Positions 20,572 through 33,199 of a stretch of 64,000 nucleotides of DNA are shown piece by piece (the first letter of the stretch is position 1; every line of letters begins with the position of its first letter). The position numbers and the translations under genes were made by a program. The notes below the pieces were generated by a model that searched no databases, had not been told where the DNA came from, and saw nothing but the letters and a program-made list of their open reading frames with translations. This DNA comes from Zygnema cylindricum (taxonomy: Eukaryota; Streptophyta; Zygnematophyceae; Zygnematales; Zygnemataceae). The stretch spans positions 62,001-126,000 of the forward strand of contig JBBHKE010000729.1 of NCBI GenBank assembly GCA_037447655.1, given 5' to 3'.

Positions 20572-21702
20572 ATGTGGATGATGCCGGGGCAGAATATGTA
20601 GTGGCTTTTGCGAGTCGAAGCAATAACCGAGCTGAAGGGAATTACAGCAGTTACCACGGGGAGCTCCTGGCCGCAGTTTAGGCGATTCAACATTTCCGGC
20701 CATATTTATACGGAATCCATTTCACTTTGATTACGGACTATCAGCCTCTGAAACGGATCATGGAAAATAGCAAATTAACCGGCAAACTCGCCAGATGGGT
20801 TCTTATCTTGCAGGAATATGATTTCAGTATTATCCACCGGACAGGGGAAATCCAGGAAATGCCAACATCCTTAACCGAAACCCTGACCCCTCCACATTGG
20901 ATTCTACCGGAGCAAAACACGATGAGGATCCTGAGGTCAATTTGGGATTAATCCGGGCCTCCTCCGCTTTTATTTGGATTCCGCCATCTGGGGGGGAACT
21001 GCCCACATTTTCAACCGATGTAGAGGGACAGGCACCTTAGGAGCCGGGCAAAAGGATATCTGGAATGATCCTGATTCCCTGCAATCCATACAACAAGGAT
21101 CTCCTCTTCCACACTTTTCTGGAGTTCAATTGTCTCGAGTTCAAACCTGCATGGCGGCTTATGATTGGGACCGAGGTCTCCTCCTCCGAAAATGGGCGGA
21201 CGGGACAAGGAAAGTGGTTCCTCCTCCCTCCGATCGAGAAACGCTGATTACCGGTCTCCATCAGCAATGTGGACATTTCGGGCAAAAACGGACCACTTCA
21301 CTGGTCATTGGATCCTAGTGGTGGTATGGGTTGCGGGCTCAGGTCAACCGAATTGTACAGACTTGTACCTCCTGCGACCGGGTTAAAGCAGCCTTCGATA
21401 AAAATGGTGGAACTGAGCTACATTCTTTGCCCATCCGGGGAATGTTTTACCGATGGTCCCTGGATCTCTTGGGGCCTCTGCCTACCAGTCGAAGGGGCAA
21501 TCGCTTCGTTCTTGTCATGATCGAACATTTTTCCAAATGGATAGAGTTGGTGGTTTTGCCCCGGAAAGAGTCCAAGTCTATTGCAGATGCATTTTTGCAG
21601 AGAGTGTTGTCTCAGTTCAGAGCGCCCGCAGAGGTTTTGACAGATCAAGGCTCTGAATTCGCCGGAGAATTTTCCACCCTCTTGGAGAAATGCCTCATCG
21701 AT
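20572..21702 (+). pseudogene. second gypsy fragment: RNase H and integrase
   Basis: This repeats 17702-18835 of gypsy-1 with scattered differences: VDDAGAEYVVAFASRSNN, LITDYQPL, the H2C2 site with an intact LHQQCGHFGQKRTTS, the integrase core MFYRWSLDLLGPLPTSRRGN, and VLTDQGSEFAGEFS. It has its own frameshift near 20860. It breaks off at TGCCTCATCGAT (about 21702) inside the integrase core, where copia-H begins. Several stops of gypsy-1 are sense codons here, so this copy helps to infer the original protein. Confidence 0.88.
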
Positions 21703-24700
21703 AGAGCCAATATCACAAAGGGTTTTTTGGAAATCCCACTCGTGGAAATGTTATATTTTCAACTTTTACAACTGATACAGATGAGACTTTGAGCTTGAAT
21801 GAGCCAGAGGAGGCAGAGTTATTTGTTATAGCAGCAGCCATGGAGGGTCTAAAAGATGCACGATGGATCATGGACACGGGAACGTCGGCCCACATGTGTT
21901 GGAACAAGGCGGCTTTTGCGAATCTGCAGCAAACGTCTCCAAAAAATATCTACTATGCTTGTGGCATGAGTGTTCAAACCTTAGCTCAGGGTGATGTATC
22001 TTTAGTGGTAGATGTGTGGGGAAAGTCGGTTGAGAGAACACTTCACAATATTTTGTATGTTCCATACTTTAAGAAGAATCTTTTTTTATATCCTTAGTGG
22101 AGAGCAAAGGCTTTGAAGTCATTTTGAAAGGAAGTAAACAGGTTGTTATCAAGAAAAAGAAAGTAGCAGTAACAGGAACTAGAGATGCTAGCAAAATATA
22201 CCGGATGGACATGTCTTAATATAAAGAAAATAAAGTTCTCTACTCCAGTGTCCAATCTGATAATGAGTTGTGGCATAAAATATTATGACACATGAATTAT
22301 GATAGTCTAAAGAAAATGGTGAATTCGGGGAAAGTTGATGGAGTTTCTCTCAGTTCTCATCCTTTAAAATCATATGATGGTTATTCACTTGGCAAGATCC
22401 ACAGATTGCCATTTCCACAGGAGATTGCCATTTCCACAGGAAACAGACCACAGATCGGCGAAAGTTTTGTAGCTTATACATTCTCATGTTCTTGATCCTT
22501 GACAAGTGGCATCAGCTGGAGGCGTCCACTATATGGTTGTATTCACAGATGACTACTAGAGGTACACCAAAGTTTACTTAATGCAACATAAAAGTGAAGT
22601 GTTTAATCACTTCAAACGATATAAACGTAAAGTTTTTCCAGTTCAAATTGCTGAGATCAACAATGGGAACACATCAAAGGAATTCGAAGAATTTCTCCTT
22701 CACCAAGGTATCAGGCACAATCATACAGTTCCATATACACCAAAACAGAATGGTGTTTTTGAAATTCTAAATAGGATAGTGACAGAGAGTGCACGGTCCA
22801 TGCTTACATATAAAGTGCTAGAATTGAAATTAAGGGTTGAAGCACTTAATTGTGTTGTTTATATTAAGAACAGAATTGCTTCTATATCAATTAGCACTAC
22901 ACCTTATGAACTTTGGACAGGAGAAAATACTGATGTTAGTCACTATAAGATCTTTGGTAGCAAGTGCTTTATTTTGGACACCTTACAAGATAGATAGAAA
23001 TAGAGGTTAAGGGCTTACCTAGGATTTTTAGGACGTATGATGATAATTCAAAAGGGTATAGAGTTTTTGTATTTGAGAAACAGAAAGTGATTATCTCTAG
23101 AAATATCTAGATTAAAGATGAATGGGATTCGGTTGACTTATTTAAATAGCCAGATCAACAAGCAAAGGAAAAACAAGAATATGTTATTTTTCACCATATA
23201 CAGCGAGTCTACTTTCCACAGTGGGACACCTCTTCCTTAAGTTCCTCTGGTGCCTTCACGTGATGCTCTACCACAAGTTACAACTCAGGCGAAGGAACTG
23301 TTACACAGTCGGTACCAGCTCAAGTTAGGGTTTAAACAATGCAGATAAATCAGAGGTTGCCGACGATTTCACCCTCAAAATTTTCGAGGGGAAAGAGATC
23401 TAGCAGCTGTCTGCAAGCAAGCTCTCACTTTGTTTTTTTGCAGCTAAAGATGAGCCTTTAACAATTCAGGAGGCCTTTTGATCACCTGAGAGAAATCATT
23501 GGATCGAGGCGGCAAACAATGAAATGAAATCTATTATGGAGGCACAGACGTGGGAGCTGGTGGATCTTCCTCCGGACAGAAAAGCCATCGGCAGTTAATG
23601 GGTATTCAAGGTGAAGTTGAACTTGCACAACACCATTGTAAGATATAAGGCCAGACTAGTGGCCTAAGGAATAATCAAAAAGAAGGTATTGATTTTGAAT
23701 AAACCTTCTCTCCAATTGTTAGATTTCCTACTGTCATAATTTTGCTAAGTAGAGCGGCTATAGAGAATATGGAAATACAACAAGTGGATGTTAAAACTGC
23801 TTTCTTGCATCGAGAGTTAGACGAGACCATCTACATGAAACAGCCAGATATGTATGTAGAAAAAGGAAAAGAGGAATTGGTGTGTAAACTGATGAAATCT
23901 TTGTATGGGCTAAAACAAGCCCCTAGACAATGGAATGTGAAGTTAGATGAGTTTTTAACGGGGCTAGGTTTTAAGAGAATTAGCTCAGATCATTTTGTAT
24001 ATGTTATATAAGAAGAAGATGGGATAATTTATATTAATGTATATGTGGATCATCTATTATTAATAACTAAGTCAATTGATGAAATAAACCGCATTAAAGT
24101 GGCTTTAAGGTCTAGTTTTGAGATGAAGGACCTCGGAGAGGCCAAGTATATTTTAGGTATACAGGTAGAAAGAGACAGAAACAAAAGGTTGATTATGTTG
24201 ACTCAGAAAGAAGCAATAGGTAACAGGTTGAAAAGATTTGAAATGAAAGATGTGAAAGGATCTATAACTCCCATGGAATTCAGGCTGAAATTGGAAGGAA
24301 TTAATTCAGACTCATGTATAATGGTTTGTGAGAGTCTAGAGACAAGGGTGGAAGAGTTTATGGCTTCAACGCTATATAGATAGGTAGGAAGTCAGAAGTC
24401 TTATACATTTTATGAACTGTACGAGACCCGATATTGCAGCAGCTGTGGGAGTCCTGAGTAGAAATTTGCAGAATCCTAAAAAGGCAGTTAGGGAAACAGC
24501 AAAAAGGGTGTTGAGATATCTTGCTGGTACTCGAAATCTTAAGCTTGTACTCAGAGGAGGAGAAGTGAAAATATAGACGTAGAACGACGCTAGCTATGGG
24601 GACATGCCAAGCCAAAATTCTACAAACGGTTTTGTTCTTAAGATTGGAGATGGAACTTGCTGCTGGAGGAGCAAATTACAAAAGGTTACAGCTCAATCCA

Positions 24701-25032
24701 CAATGGAGTCAAAACGCATGGCAGCAACTTTTGCCCTCAAGGAGTTCCTATAGGTTAAGTCTATTTTAAAAGAACTTAGGTAGATGCAAACAGATCGTAA
24801 GTCTATCTGGTATGACATCCAGGCAGCCATTGCTATTGCTTCTAACCCTAGCCATCATTTTAAAAGTAAACACATGGATGTTGGACTTCACTTTGTCAAA
24901 GAAATAGTGCTTGCGAAAGTCATTAAATTTTGTTATTTACCGGATGAAAGGAAGGTGGCTGACATGTTAACTAAAGCCCTTCATACTCCTAAATTGCATT
25001 TCTGCAGAGAGGCTATTAGACTAAGTGAGTAA
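21703..25032 (+). pseudogene. copia-H Gag end, protease, integrase, RT, RNase H
   Basis: A decayed copia related to copia-B. It starts at the Gag-protease border with protease DTGTSAHMCWN (21873), then ACGMSVQTLAQGD and VLYVPYFKKNL. The integrase region has many stops (NGVFEILNR near 22750), and a near-perfect tandem duplication of about 19 bp lies at 22410-22445. RT resumes at 23742 (VDVKTAFLHRELDETIYMKQP). The RT catalytic motif reads YVDHLLL at about 24042, with the second Asp changed to His. RNase H and the usual end (ADMLTKALHTPKL) finish at 25032. The 5' LTR and most of gag are missing, cut at the junction with gypsy sequence. Confidence 0.88.
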
Positions 25033-25055
25033 CTGAGTCTAAAGATTTAGGGGAG

Positions 25056-25471
25056 TGTTGATATTTGAAATATTTAGTTCAGTAATTAGAGTTATGAGAG
25101 GAGACTGAGGACTTAGAATATTTTCTATCTACAAGAGTTGGAAAACTTACCTTTTATAGTGTGACAGTAGTAGATAGACAATAGAACTGTACTATACTTC
25201 AACATGGACACGCGTCAACAGTGGGAGACGATGCAGGTATTCCGGAGTAGCGACCGACACCCACATACGCTTCTCACAAATCATACGGGCGGGATCAGCG
25301 AATCGGATTGACGAAGACTAATCCAAACATCCGAGAGAGAATTGTAAGTGGTCGAAAGTATGTCGTCCATACGAACCAATTCGACGGACACCATCAAAGT
25401 GGGGACCACAATGAGTAAGTGCGTCATGCGCACTCAAAACACCACTTCTAAGGTAAACATATAAAAATAAT
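25056..25471 (+). repeat. copia-H 3' LTR, truncated
   Basis: It starts TGTTGATATTTG after the polypurine tract TTTAGGGGAG (25047-25055 region). The order of blocks resembles the copia-B LTR. It breaks off right after a TATA-like CATATAAAAATAATAC, where a different copia RNase H end begins. About 320 bp would be missing relative to copia-B. Confidence 0.75.
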
Positions 25472-25628
25472 ACTAAGCTTTGTCAAAGAGAAGGTTGAGG
25501 ATAAAATAATTAAATTGGTTCATAAAAGTGATAAAGAGATTATTGCAGACATGATAACAAAACCGGTACCTTCTCCTAAGTTGAAATTTTGCAGAGAAAA
25601 TTGTGGGCTTAAATTAAAAGTTGACTAA
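25472..25628 (+). pseudogene. copia RNase H C-terminal fragment
   Basis: About 50 codons: LSFVKEKVEDKIIKL, then IIADMITKPVPSPKLKFCRE and NCGLKLKVD with a stop at 25628. This is the standard end of the copia-J/K group. It is fused upstream to the truncated copia-H LTR and followed by a short purine tract and an LTR, so it is the 3' end of another element whose body has been lost. Confidence 0.85.
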
Positions 25629-25641
25629 GAATTAAATGGAG

Positions 25642-26537
25642 TGTTGAAAAGAAGTAATTAACATTCACTTCTTAATTTAGACTCTACAGTGAAGAGAGAG
25701 AGAGTAACCATGGTAGCCGCCGTAATTAGAAAGAAATAGGCACACAGACAGACAGATTGATAGATTACCAAAATATTGCCCTTAAACCAAATTTGAACCT
25801 ACGACTACGACGTTCTATATAGACGCCTTAACCATTATGGCGTTGACAAAACGATACACATATTTAGTTAGTTATTTAATTAAAGTGTTATGCAAACGTC
25901 ACTTTCACTAAAACATACCAAAATTGACGAAACGGCATCTATAGTCAAACGACGCTCGCAAACGCGAATTTAACCGTGTAAAATTCATGATCTGACAAAC
26001 GTCGTCGCCCCCGCCACACCCGAATGAATATTTGGCGGCTTTTGGACATAGCGATGCCTTTTGCCACGTGGCGCCACATCATTGGACGCCGGAAAGGATG
26101 GGAGGAGGAACGATGGCTCTTATATTGACAAGTGTCAACCAGAAAGCCATGTTGTACAATGGCCGTACAAGAAGTACAATCGGCCACTGCACCTTTTTGA
26201 ACTATACGCCTTTTTTAAATTGGCCTAGGGTAGAGTAGTAGGTAGTTGTGAGTAGGAGTTAAGGGACTTAGCATGTTTTAGGCGCCTCTCTCCAGGTGAC
26301 CGTTTGTATTTATATGCCATCTTTGGCAAGCCACAACTTACTGCTCAGGGGAGCAAATTCAGTGATTCTTTTTGCGTTTGACTCAAGGGAGTCTTGTCCT
26401 CACAAATGTGAGGTTGGTTGGAATATTTTTGTGACTGGGCGGCACTTGTTCAGTGGGAAATTGAAAGGGTCAAATATTATCCGAGAGGCTTTACATAGGC
26501 TGCTCATTTTGTGTGTTAATGGAGACCATAGAATTTT
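25642..26537 (+). repeat. copia LTR belonging to the 25472 fragment
   Basis: It starts TGTTGAAAAGAAG. It has ACCATGGTAGCCGCC, an antisense tRNA-like module (25783-25846), a G-box GCCACGTGGC (about 26061), and leader hairpins GACTC-AAGG-GAGTC (26380-26393) and CCTCAC-AAAT-GTGAGG (26398-26413). The expected end, AATGGAGACCATAGAATT, is reached at about 26535, but the final ACA is replaced by TTA and the sequence passes directly into another LTR at about 26538. Confidence 0.75.
25783..25846 (-). other. antisense tRNA-like module in LTR at 25642
   Basis: The minus strand has GCCATAATGGTTAAGGC (A-box-like) and, 25 nt later, GGTTCAAATTT (B-box-like). That spacing is close to a normal short-variable-arm tRNA and differs from the copia-K and copia-G modules. 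Confidence 0.5.
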
Positions 26538-27101
26538 AGACGCGGATCTCACCCTTTAAATTAACGCAATCAAACAGTCGACATTTCAGCAGCCAACCCG
26601 CAATCAACTTTTGGCGACTATTAGAAACAATGTCACGTAATGCCACGTGGCAGTATACCATTGGCCACTGGAGAAGTCGGGAGGAGGAACCATGGCTACC
26701 AAAATGACAAGCGTCAACCAAAAAGCTATATCGTACAAGAAGTACATCATCCACAGTACATTCTTGTACTGCATAGTCCTCTCATTGGTCCACGGTTTAG
26801 AAGTAGGTAGCTTTGAGTAGAGGATTACGAACTTGGTTTTTTTGAGGCGCCTCTCTCCAAATGACCTTTGTATAAGCAGGCCATCTTTGGCCACTCATAA
26901 CTTATGGCTCAATGGAGCAAACTCAGAATTTCTTTTTTCGTCTGACTCAAGAGAGTCGAGGCCTCACAAAAGTGAGGTTGGTCAAAACTTTTGTCTAACC
27001 GGGTGGTTTATATTTGGTCTGAAATTTAAAAGGCAAATACTATTTTAGAGACTTCATTTACACCAAAACATTTGTGGGTAAATGGAGGTCAGAGAATTAC
27101 A
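26538..27101 (+). repeat. copia-I 5' LTR, missing its start
   Basis: It matches 31811-32385 of the 3' LTR. It has GCCACGTGGC (about 26642), a TATA-like region, GGCCATCTTTGGCC, and hairpins GACTC-AAGA-GAGTC (26944-26957) and CCTCAC-AAAA-GTGAGG (26962-26977). It ends AGAATTACA at 27101. The next bases, CGTTATGGGCCCACC, match the initiator-tRNA site at 14 of 15 positions. Confidence 0.8.
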
Positions 27102-30100
27102 CGTTATGGGCCCACCCTCTAGGGTGCCCATTTTCAATGGAACGGGGTTAATATACTGGGAAACTATGATAAAAGATGTTTGTGTTGAAAAACGTCTTTG
27201 GGGCATTGTGAGTGGTCGTGTGCGGCGGCCATTTGTAAATCTGGGAGTTCCACCAGGTTTTGGAGGAGCTAGATTCTCAAGAGGATCTGTGATGATATAG
27301 AAGGTAAAGGATGACGAAGAGAGCATAATGTAAGACTAAGGCAAAGAAAAACGGAAGGAGAAACTCACATCGATAGTTTCTGGGCAGTTCCTGTATGGCT
27401 TGTTCCAAAAATCGAGGAAAATGATACTGAAATCTGGGATTTCAACAACATAGTGGTAACTCATTTTATTCTCAAGTGTCTTACTCAATCAATTGCTACC
27501 CCTCACCTTAATGTAGATAAGCCAGCCAATTTTTGAGAGGCTCTTTTAAATATTTACAAGAGCGTTACGTTTTAGCAGTAAAAACTGGTTAATCAGAAAG
27601 TGCAAGCATATGTTTACAAAAATAGCAAGATACTTGACTTTTACAATGACTTGAGCAGATTATTTATGGAGTTGGAGAATGCTAGAAAAATAGGAGACCA
27701 AGAAAAAAAAAGTTAAATACTTTGTTAGTAAAAAAACCCGATGATTATAAGAACATCGTTAACAGGTTCAAAATTTGTCAAATCATCGATGGATCTGGAA
27801 CTTCGTTGTTGGGATAATTTTGGTTCAGGAAAACACAATTGGGATTCGGAGAGGAAGACAGAGTGTTCAAGCATTGGTTGCTAGAACTGACTGGAGGAAT
27901 CAAGATTCGAAGAAACTTTATGGATACTTTGGTGGAAAAAGAAGAGGAAATCAATCGGATGGATCCGGATATAGGCCTCCAAAGGGGCTTTGTCGTTTTT
28001 GTAAGTAGTCGAGACATTACACGACAGAGTGTTCCTGGCTGACTAATTTGAGGCTTAAAGAAGGGCAGATCGGTAAATTAGCCGGACAAAAGAAGAAGGC
28101 ACTTGTGGCAACACAAGTCACGGGAGAGGATTTCAATGAGAATGATGGAGAACTTCTCCTCAACAAGGAGTTGGGGGTGAAAGCTGAGCCGAAGATTCCA
28201 AGGAAGCACAAGTGTGCATTCGGCGGAGTGAAAGAAGCTCCCAAAGAAGGTTGGATTACTGATTCAAGTGCCTCTATGCATATGTGTAGACAAAAACATA
28301 TGTTTCCAAAAATAAGAAAGATCCATGTTGAAGAGATAGAGTATGGGGATGAGAGAGTAGAACCACTAATTTAGTGGGATTCATGGATTTGAAAGTCTTA
28401 GTTGAATGTAAGACACCAATAGTCACTTTCTGAGATGTCCTTTTCATTCCACAACTAAATAAAGATCTTATCTCAACGTCAATTTTAGATGATAAACGTT
28501 TTGAGACTAGCACCAAAAAATGAGTCATTACAACTAGCTTTGAGGATGAAGTATACTTCACAACTGAAAAGGGTAGCCAAAGAATGTTTTGGTTGAATTT
28601 GAGTAATGGAAAGGTGGGAGTTTAGAATGCCCGGTGTAAGTGACTTGATGATTTGGCATAAACTATTGGGGCATGTGCATCTAGATAAAATTAATAAAAT
28701 GAAAAAGATAGGAGTAACGGAGGGAACACAGTTTGGGGATAATGAGACCTTGGATGACAGTAGTGGATGTGCTCAAGGTATGGCCCATAGATTACCTTTC
28801 CCAAAATACGTAACCTATAAAGGAGAAAAAGTCTTAGATCGAGTTCATATTGACATATGGGGACCAGCCAAAGTGCCATCATTTGGAAGGAAAAGATTTA
28901 TGCATACTATTACCAATAAATGGTCTAGATATTCTAAAGTCTATTTCTTGAAAAATAAATCTGAAGCACATTTAATTTTGAAGAGTATAAAGGATGGAGT
29001 GAAAAGCTCCATGAGACACCTATAAAAAGAGTGAGGAGTGATAATGGGGGGGAATACAGTTCTAATCAATTTGACGAATTTTCGAAAGAGGAAGAGGTTC
29101 AACACCAAAAGACTGTCCCAAAAAATCCCAAACAAAACGGTGTAGTCGAGAGATTAAATTGGACAATAAGTGATAGTGCCCGTAGCAGGTTATCGGATAA
29201 AAATATAAGAAAACGTTTTCGGGCAGAAGCTATGATCTGTGCTAATAACCTTAATAATAGAGTTCTTACCTCGGCGGTGAAAGGTCAAACACCTTATGAA
29301 AGATGGATTGGGAGCAAACCTGATGTATCATACTTAAAAGTGTTCGCGGGTCAAGTTTTTAGTCTAAGTTCAGAAATAATTGATCATAATCTTGATGCAT
29401 GAGAAAGCCCGATTATCTACTTCTATATGATGAAGATGTAAATATATACAGTGTATGATCTTGAGAAAGAAGATATCATCCTAGTAAAACACTTGGTAGT
29501 TATAAATAAAAGAAAGTTAGTAGATCTTTTTAAATATATTAAACCAGTCAGAATTAAAATTGAATCTGAAAGTGAGCTAGATTCAGATTCTTTTAACAAA
29601 AATGTAGTTCAGCAGGACGTTGCACATGCAGGGAAAATAGTGACCTAAATGACTCACTTTTGGAGCCACAATCACCAGTCCAATGCGAGGAGGATGACGA
29701 TGAATGACCAAAAATAGACTCATGGATAGGGGAGAAAGATCGAAAATAAACTCTATGGATAAGGGAAGACGATGAAATCATTCAGAGAAATCTAAGACTA
29801 CCCTCCATTTCGACATCGGATTTTGAAAAAGGGAGAAGAAGCTACAAAAGAATTCAAGAAGGACAATTTAATAATATGGCAATTAAGCTGTCACTTCTCA
29901 ATGAACCTTGAACTTATTTGGAAGCAATTAATAGTCCGGAAAAGAGTAGATGGATGACAACAATTAATGATGAAATGCCTTCCATTATGGACGCAAATAC
30001 ATGGGAGCTGGTGGACTATCCACCGAACAAAAAATCGATTGGATGCAAGTGGGTATTCATGTTGAAACTCAGCCCAACTAGCAATATCGAGCGGTACAAG

Positions 30101-31487
30101 GCCAGATTAGTAGCCAAGGGGTTAACACAGAGGAAAGAATTGATTATGAGGAGACCTTTGCTCCAGTTGTTAGATATCCCTTTGTCCGAATTCTACTTAG
30201 TTTGTCGGCAGCGGAAGACATAGAAGTACACTAGTTGAATATAAAAACAACATTTTTACACAAAGAATTGGAAGAGGAGATCTTCATGAGACACCAAGAA
30301 GAATTATTAGAGAAAAGAAAAGTAAGAAAAATGTGCATAGTGAAAAAGTCTCTTTATGGACTGAATCAGGCTCCGCGCTAATGGAACAAGAAATTGGACG
30401 AGTTTTTGACAAACTAGGGATATGTCCGAACTAGCTAGGATCATTCCATCTATCTATTTGAAGATGAGGAAGGTATAATTTTAATTGTAATCTATGTTGA
30501 TGATATGCTTGTTTTAAATAAATCCAGGGAGAAAATGAATGGATTGAAAATGGATGTAAAGAGTAGATTTGAGATGAAGGATTTGGGGGAAGCAAGACAT
30601 ATTTTGGAAATTCAAATATCGAGAGATAGGGAGAATAAAGTAATCAGACTGACTCAAAAAGAAGCAATCGAAAATATGCTTGAAAAATTCCAAATGGATA
30701 AGGCATAGTTGTACTACTCCAATGGATTTAAATAAGGGAAATGAGGGGAGCTCAAAAGGGAGAGTTGCAATTCTAGATGATGAGTTAGGACTGGAGGAAC
30801 GAGAAATCATGAAAAAAATTTCGTGCAGACAGGTTGTCAATAGTTTGATCTAGTTTATGAACTGTAACCAGCCCGATATAGTGGCAACTGTAAGAATATT
30901 GAGTAGAAGTTTCAATGATCCGAGGAAGAGAGATTGGGAAGCTACCAAGAGGGTAATGAGGTATTCAATGGGAACGAGAGATTTATGGTTGCATTTAGAA
31001 GGGGACAATACTGACATCACCACTTCGAGTGATGCCAGTTATAGGGATGCTCCAATGAGGAGGTGTGCAACTGGGTATGTGTTGTATGTTCGGAATGGGG
31101 CTTGTTGTTGGAGCAGCAAGCAACAAAAGGTTGTTGCTCAGTCCACAATAGAGGTTGAGTACATGGTCTTTTGCTCAGTTGTAAAAGAATTAATGTGGGT
31201 GAAATCCTTTCTCCAAGAGCTTGGATTTATGAGAAGTGGTGTAGAGAGAGTGTGTTCTGTGATAATCAAGCTGCAATTGCCATTGCAGCCAATCCTAAAC
31301 GTCATTTTAAGGCAAAACAAATGTATGTGAGACTGAGCTTTGTTAGGGAAAAAGTTAAGAATATAATCATAAAACTGGAATATTGGCCAGATGGAGAAAT
31401 GGTAGCAAATATGATAACAAAACCTGACCCATCCCCAAAACTAATGTTTTGCAGAAAGAAATGTGGGCTAAAAAATAAGCAAGACTA
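27082..31487 (+). pseudogene. copia-I Gag-Pol remnant
   Basis: Gag begins MEVRELHVMGPPSRVPIFNG inside the LTR and continues in several frames. The zinc knuckle near 27990 reads CRFCK, stop, SRHYTTEC. The protease motif is DSSASMHMC (28260) with the active Gly changed to Ser. Integrase is at 28606-29400 (HIDIWGPAKVPS, DNGGEYSSN, QNGVVERLN). A linker follows, then RT from 29918 with YVDD retained near 30500, and RNase H at 30857-31487 (SDASYRDAP, CSVIIKLQ with a shift). Stops and shifts occur throughout. The element belongs with copia-J and copia-K. Confidence 0.9.
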
Positions 31488-31501
31488 GAAAATAAGAAGA
31501 G

Positions 31502-32385
31502 TGTTCAAATGTATTTCCTAGTTACTTATCCTAGCCACCACTCTAAGTCTATATACTTGTTGTAGTCACTAAGACTTAGGCAGGTGAGGAGACAGACAGC
31601 AGACATACAACCAACAAAAAGATATGTGACTAGAGCAAGATTTTTTTGTGATCTTACACAGTCATCGCCGATCAAAGTAGCCCTCCGCCTTATCCACCAA
31701 GTCATAGAAGAATCGTTACATACATGAGGCTTGAAAAGTATATAGACAATTTCGCGGCGATAACTGAACGAACGGACGAAGTTGTACATATAAATTGATA
31801 AAATGCATCGACGTGGATCTGACCCTATAAATTAACGCGACCGGACGGTCCTCATTTCAGCCACCAACGCGTAATAACCTTTTAGCGACTATAAGAGGAC
31901 AATTTCACGCAATGCCACGTGGCAGTGGATCATTGGTCATTGAAAAGACGGAAGGAGAAACCATGGCTCCCTAGCTGACAAGTGTTAACCAAAACGGCAT
32001 GTCGTACAATGGTCGTACAAGAAGTAAATCGGTCACTGTACCTTCTTATAATGTACAAGTCTCTCATTGGTCCAGGGTTTAGTAGTAGGTAGTTGTGAGA
32101 AAAGGTTTAAGGACTTACTGTTTTTAAGGTGCCTCTCTCCAGGTGACCTTTTATTAAAATAGGCCATCTTTGGCCACTCGTAACTTACGGCCCAGGGGAG
32201 CAAACTCATAAACTTTTTTTGCGTCTGACTCAAAAGAGTCAGGCCTTCACACAGGTGAGGTTGGTCAAAACTTTGGTCTGACCGGGTGGCTTTCATTTGA
32301 TCTGAAAGTTTGAAGGGCAAATTTTATCCTACAAGCTTCATATAAGTTGGAAATTTTGTGGGCCAATGGAGGTCACATAATTACA
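31502..32385 (+). repeat. copia-I 3' LTR
   Basis: 884 bp, TGTTCAAATG to ATAATTACA, preceded by the purine tract AAAATAAGAAGAG. It contains CTTGTTGTAGTCACT, a tRNA-like A-box region (about 31681-31705, antisense), GCCACGTGGC (about 31914), and hairpins CTGACTC-AAAA-GAGTCAG (32225-32242) and CTTCAC-ACAG-GTGAGG (32245-32260). Confidence 0.88.
32225..32260 (+). promoter_or_regulatory. paired leader hairpins in copia-I 3' LTR
   Basis: CTGACTC-AAAA-GAGTCAG and CTTCAC-ACAG-GTGAGG (one wobble pair). The stems occupy the same place as in copia-K, but their outer base pairs differ on both sides, so pairing is conserved while sequence is not. Confidence 0.65.
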
Positions 32386-33199
32386 AATATTTCTATTAGG
32401 CATATCTTGTTTGGTCTTACTTTGTACAAGTGAAGCTTTTTAATGTTGTTAATGGATCTATGGAAAATATTTGTGCCAACTATGATCAAAAGAATGAACA
32501 GGCTCTCATATAATAAAATTAATGATATCTAAAGAGCTGCATATGACATACATTCAGCCTGCTAAAGAATCAAAAAACTGGGATGTTTTGAAAAAGACAT
32601 ATTTTAGAGTTATGCACACCATGAGATTATAACTGCTGGACATATCTGGGAATATAAGTATACGGGCGGAAATATGGCGGAATATTGCAATAAATTTAGA
32701 CTTTTAGCTGTCGAAAATGCATGCTTAGGTGGTTCTTTTCTTGAGTACCATCAATCAATGTTTCTAGTGAGGGGACTTCCTATTGAGTATAAAATACATT
32801 TGATGAACTTCAAATAATGGAAAAGACATAGTGGAATCTAGCTACAGCTACAGAGTATGATCTAAAAGAAGAAATAAAGCAATTGGCATTTAATTCTGGA
32901 AAGCCAGCTGTAGCTTACAATGCTCAATTTCAGAGAGATAATAGATTTCAAGGAAATCAGTCCTTTCAGCAATATGAACGGTGTGTCTATTGCTATAATA
33001 ATCGTCATTTGTACAAGTTTTGTCCTTTGTATATAAAAGCGTGTGAAACAGGTTGTTATCGCAAAGGATGGAAGGTGAGAGGAGCTCCATTTACACCGAA
33101 ACCTCCGAGCAAAACCGCAGTTTTTTCAGCGGAGGAAGAGGAGCCGGTGAAGGAGATATCACCCAAAAAGCTAAGCAAAGATAGGAACAATCAACAATT
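32386..33199 (+). pseudogene. copia-B-like gag fragment
   Basis: The translation follows copia-B Gag: VQVKLFNVVNGS, MISKELHMTYIQPAKES, HEIITAGHIWEYKYTGGNMAEY and ENACLGGSF, with shifts. A clean frame from 32883 carries KPAVAYNAQFQRDNRFQGNQ and the zinc knuckle CVYCYNNRHLYKFC. It ends soon after KTAVFSAEEEEPVKE. It is truncated at both sides: copia-I interrupts the start, and the right side fades into the orphan segment near 33170-33200. Confidence 0.85.

Larger units (their letters stand above)
26538..32385 (+). mobile_element. Copia-I, decayed element
   Basis: A 5' LTR that lacks its first ~310 bp, a decayed Gag-Pol and a full 3' LTR. The start was probably lost by recombination with the neighbouring LTR, because the 26537/26538 junction joins two LTRs at non-equivalent positions. 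After 3' LTR position 32385 the sequence enters a copia-B-like gag (AATAT...), which was the insertion target. Confidence 0.85.
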
